Shown here one piece after another: positions 6,279 to 7,202 of a stretch of DNA of 7,202 bases. A program made the translations under genes and the position numbers. This DNA comes from an uncultured Bacteroidales bacterium. Lineage in GTDB: Bacteria > Bacteroidota > Bacteroidia > Bacteroidales > Paludibacteraceae. Below the pieces are notes generated by a model. That model saw only the letters and a program-made list of their open reading frames with translations. It was not told the DNA's origin and ran no database searches. The DNA lies in contig CAMFEN010000052.1 of NCBI GenBank assembly GCA_945949375.1, positions 1 to 7,202 on the forward strand. The letters run 5' to 3'. Every line of letters begins with the position of its first letter. Within the stretch, counting starts at the first letter, position 1.

Positions 6279-7136
6279 TTACACGGTGTCCATGAAGGAG
6301 CGTTGTACCTTGTTGAAGACCACGATGCCGATGCTGAGCAGGACAATCATGAACGCGAAAGAATAGCCGAGCATCCACCATTCGTGGCAGCCTACGCCAA
6401 GCATGCCGTACTTGAAGAACTCAATGATACCCGTGAGGGGATTCAACTGCATGACGAGCATCAGTTTAGGATTGGTGATGGTAGAGAGCGGGTAGATAAC
6501 CGGCGTAGCGTACATCCAGAGGCTGACGAAGAAGGAGAGCAGGAGTTGCAAGTCGCGGTACTTGGTGGTCATACTGGAGAAGAGGATACCGAAGCCAAGT
6601 GCTAAGCCGGCGAGCATCACTACCAAGACGGGGATGAGCAGCGCATACCAGTTGGTATGGATCTGCACGTCGGTGAAGAGTTGGTAGTAAGCATACACGG
6701 AGAGGAAGAGCGCAAACTGTATGCCAAATCGAACAAGGTTGCTGACGGCATCGCTCAAGGGAGTGATGAGTCGGGGGAAATAGACTTTGCCGAAGATGCT
6801 GGCATTGGCAACGAAGGTGTTGCTGGTCTTGGTTAGGCAGTCGGAGAAATACTGCCAGAAGCAGATACCTGCTAAGTAGAAAAGGGGCTGCGGGAGTCCG
6901 TCGGTGCTGATCTTGGCTATTCCGCCGAAGACAACCATGTACATGACGGTGGTCATCAAGGGCTGGATCACGTACCAAAGCGGTCCTAAAACAGTCTGTT
7001 TGTACTGGGTGATGATGTTGCGCTTAACAAAGAGCGTGAGCAGGTCGCGATATTGCCATATCTCCTTAAAATCCACGCTGAGGAGTTTTTCTTTCGGACG
7101 GATGACCGTAGTCCACTGTTGGTCTTGTTTTGCCAT
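6279..7136 (-). CDS. ABC-2 type polysaccharide/O-antigen export permease (Wzm/TagG-like)
   Basis: An inner-membrane permease of 285 residues, the pore subunit of an ABC exporter for O-antigen, teichoic-acid-like or capsular polysaccharide. The soluble N-terminus leads into the family motif LFVKRNIITQYKQTVLGPLW (35-54), followed by about six membrane segments (roughly 52-72, 83-99, 131-152, 163-187, 198-218, 253-275). Other family marks are KVYFPRLITPLSDA (117-130), TKYRDLQ (191-197), ATPVIYPLS (210-218), LNPLTGIIEFFKYG (231-244) and the ending FNKVQRSFMDTV, so the protein is complete. The ATG at 7136 is preferred over an in-frame TTG at 7151 because it fits the promoter and the usual N-terminus. 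It is the first gene of the leftward operon with ispE. The partner ATPase (Wzt-type) normally adjacent to such a permease is absent on its 3' side. The exported substrate cannot be told. Confidence 0.92.
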   Translation of the reverse strand: MAKQDQQWTTVIRPKEKLLSVDFKEIWQYRDLLTLFVKRNIITQYKQTVLGPLWYVIQPLMTTVMYMVVFGGIAKISTDGLPQPLFYLAGICFWQYFSDCLTKTSNTFVANASIFGKVYFPRLITPLSDAVSNLVRFGIQFALFLSVYAYYQLFTDVQIHTNWYALLIPVLVVMLAGLALGFGILFSSMTTKYRDLQLLLSFFVSLWMYATPVIYPLSTITNPKLMLVMQLNPLTGIIEFFKYGMLGVGCHEWWMLGYSFAFMIVLLSIGIVVFNKVQRSFMDTV

Positions 7137-7164
7137 AGTTTTATGCTTCAATCAATTGCGGCTG

Positions 7165-7196
7165 CAAAGATACTGCTTTTTTTTGAAATATGCAAG
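7165..7196 (-). promoter_or_regulatory. Bacteroidetes-type promoter for the permease-ispE operon
   Basis: On the minus strand the -7 box TATCTTTG (7165-7172) matches TAnnTTTG exactly. A -33-type CTTG (7193-7196) sits 20 nt upstream, within the spacing known for the Bacteroides primary sigma factor. The spacer contains a run of eight A. Transcription would begin at about 7155-7160, leaving a leader of roughly 20-25 nt before the ATG at 7136. No clear Shine-Dalgarno is seen, as is usual in this phylum. Confidence 0.8.
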
Positions 7197-7202
7197 TTTT
7201 TC

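Overview
The window looks like chromosomal DNA of a Bacteroidetes bacterium, probably Bacteroidales. The best evidence is the promoter at its right end: a TAnnTTTG -7 box with a TTG-type -33 element 20 nt away, which is the arrangement used by the Bacteroidetes housekeeping sigma factor. Weak or absent Shine-Dalgarno sequences and a histidine kinase with an AHQLGTPISSL H-box agree with this. The genus cannot be named from the sequence alone.

Layout, left to right. (1) 1-914, plus strand: 3' part of an A-type flavodiiron protein (FprA family) whose first ~110 codons lie outside the window. (2) 945-1588, plus strand: an AT-rich gene for a small kinase-like protein resembling the 'polyvalent protein' kinase family. 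A 42-codon ORF overlaps its 5' end in another frame and may be its displaced N-terminus. (3) 1620-4375, plus strand: an MmeI-like (type IIL) fused restriction-methylation gene broken by a frameshift at about 1880-1922. The nuclease part (1620-1988) and the methyltransferase/target-recognition part (1985-4375) are in different frames. Rejoined they would make about 918 residues, close to MmeI (919). (4) 4422-5540, plus strand: a membrane sensor histidine kinase with no response regulator in view. (5) 5430-6266, minus strand: ispE, whose last 36 codons overlap the end of the histidine kinase gene. (6) 6279-7136, minus strand: a polysaccharide-type ABC-2 permease that starts the leftward operon permease-ispE from the promoter at about 7165-7196.

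Functionally, the two ends are ordinary chromosomal genes (oxygen/NO detoxification, signalling, isoprenoid synthesis, polysaccharide export). The middle (about 915-4375) is an accessory insert, compositionally patchy, holding a kinase-like gene and a restriction-modification gene, both with signs of frame damage. If the frameshift is real, the methyltransferase half could still be made by restart at an ATGA stop/start overlap, leaving methylation without cutting.

The most unusual structural points are the ATGA overlap exactly where the restriction gene is split, an octamer repeat array translated inside ispE, and an apparent terminator for the histidine kinase embedded in the ispE coding sequence. 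No tRNA, rRNA, CRISPR array or insertion sequence was seen, and no stretch over 300 bases lacks a gene.
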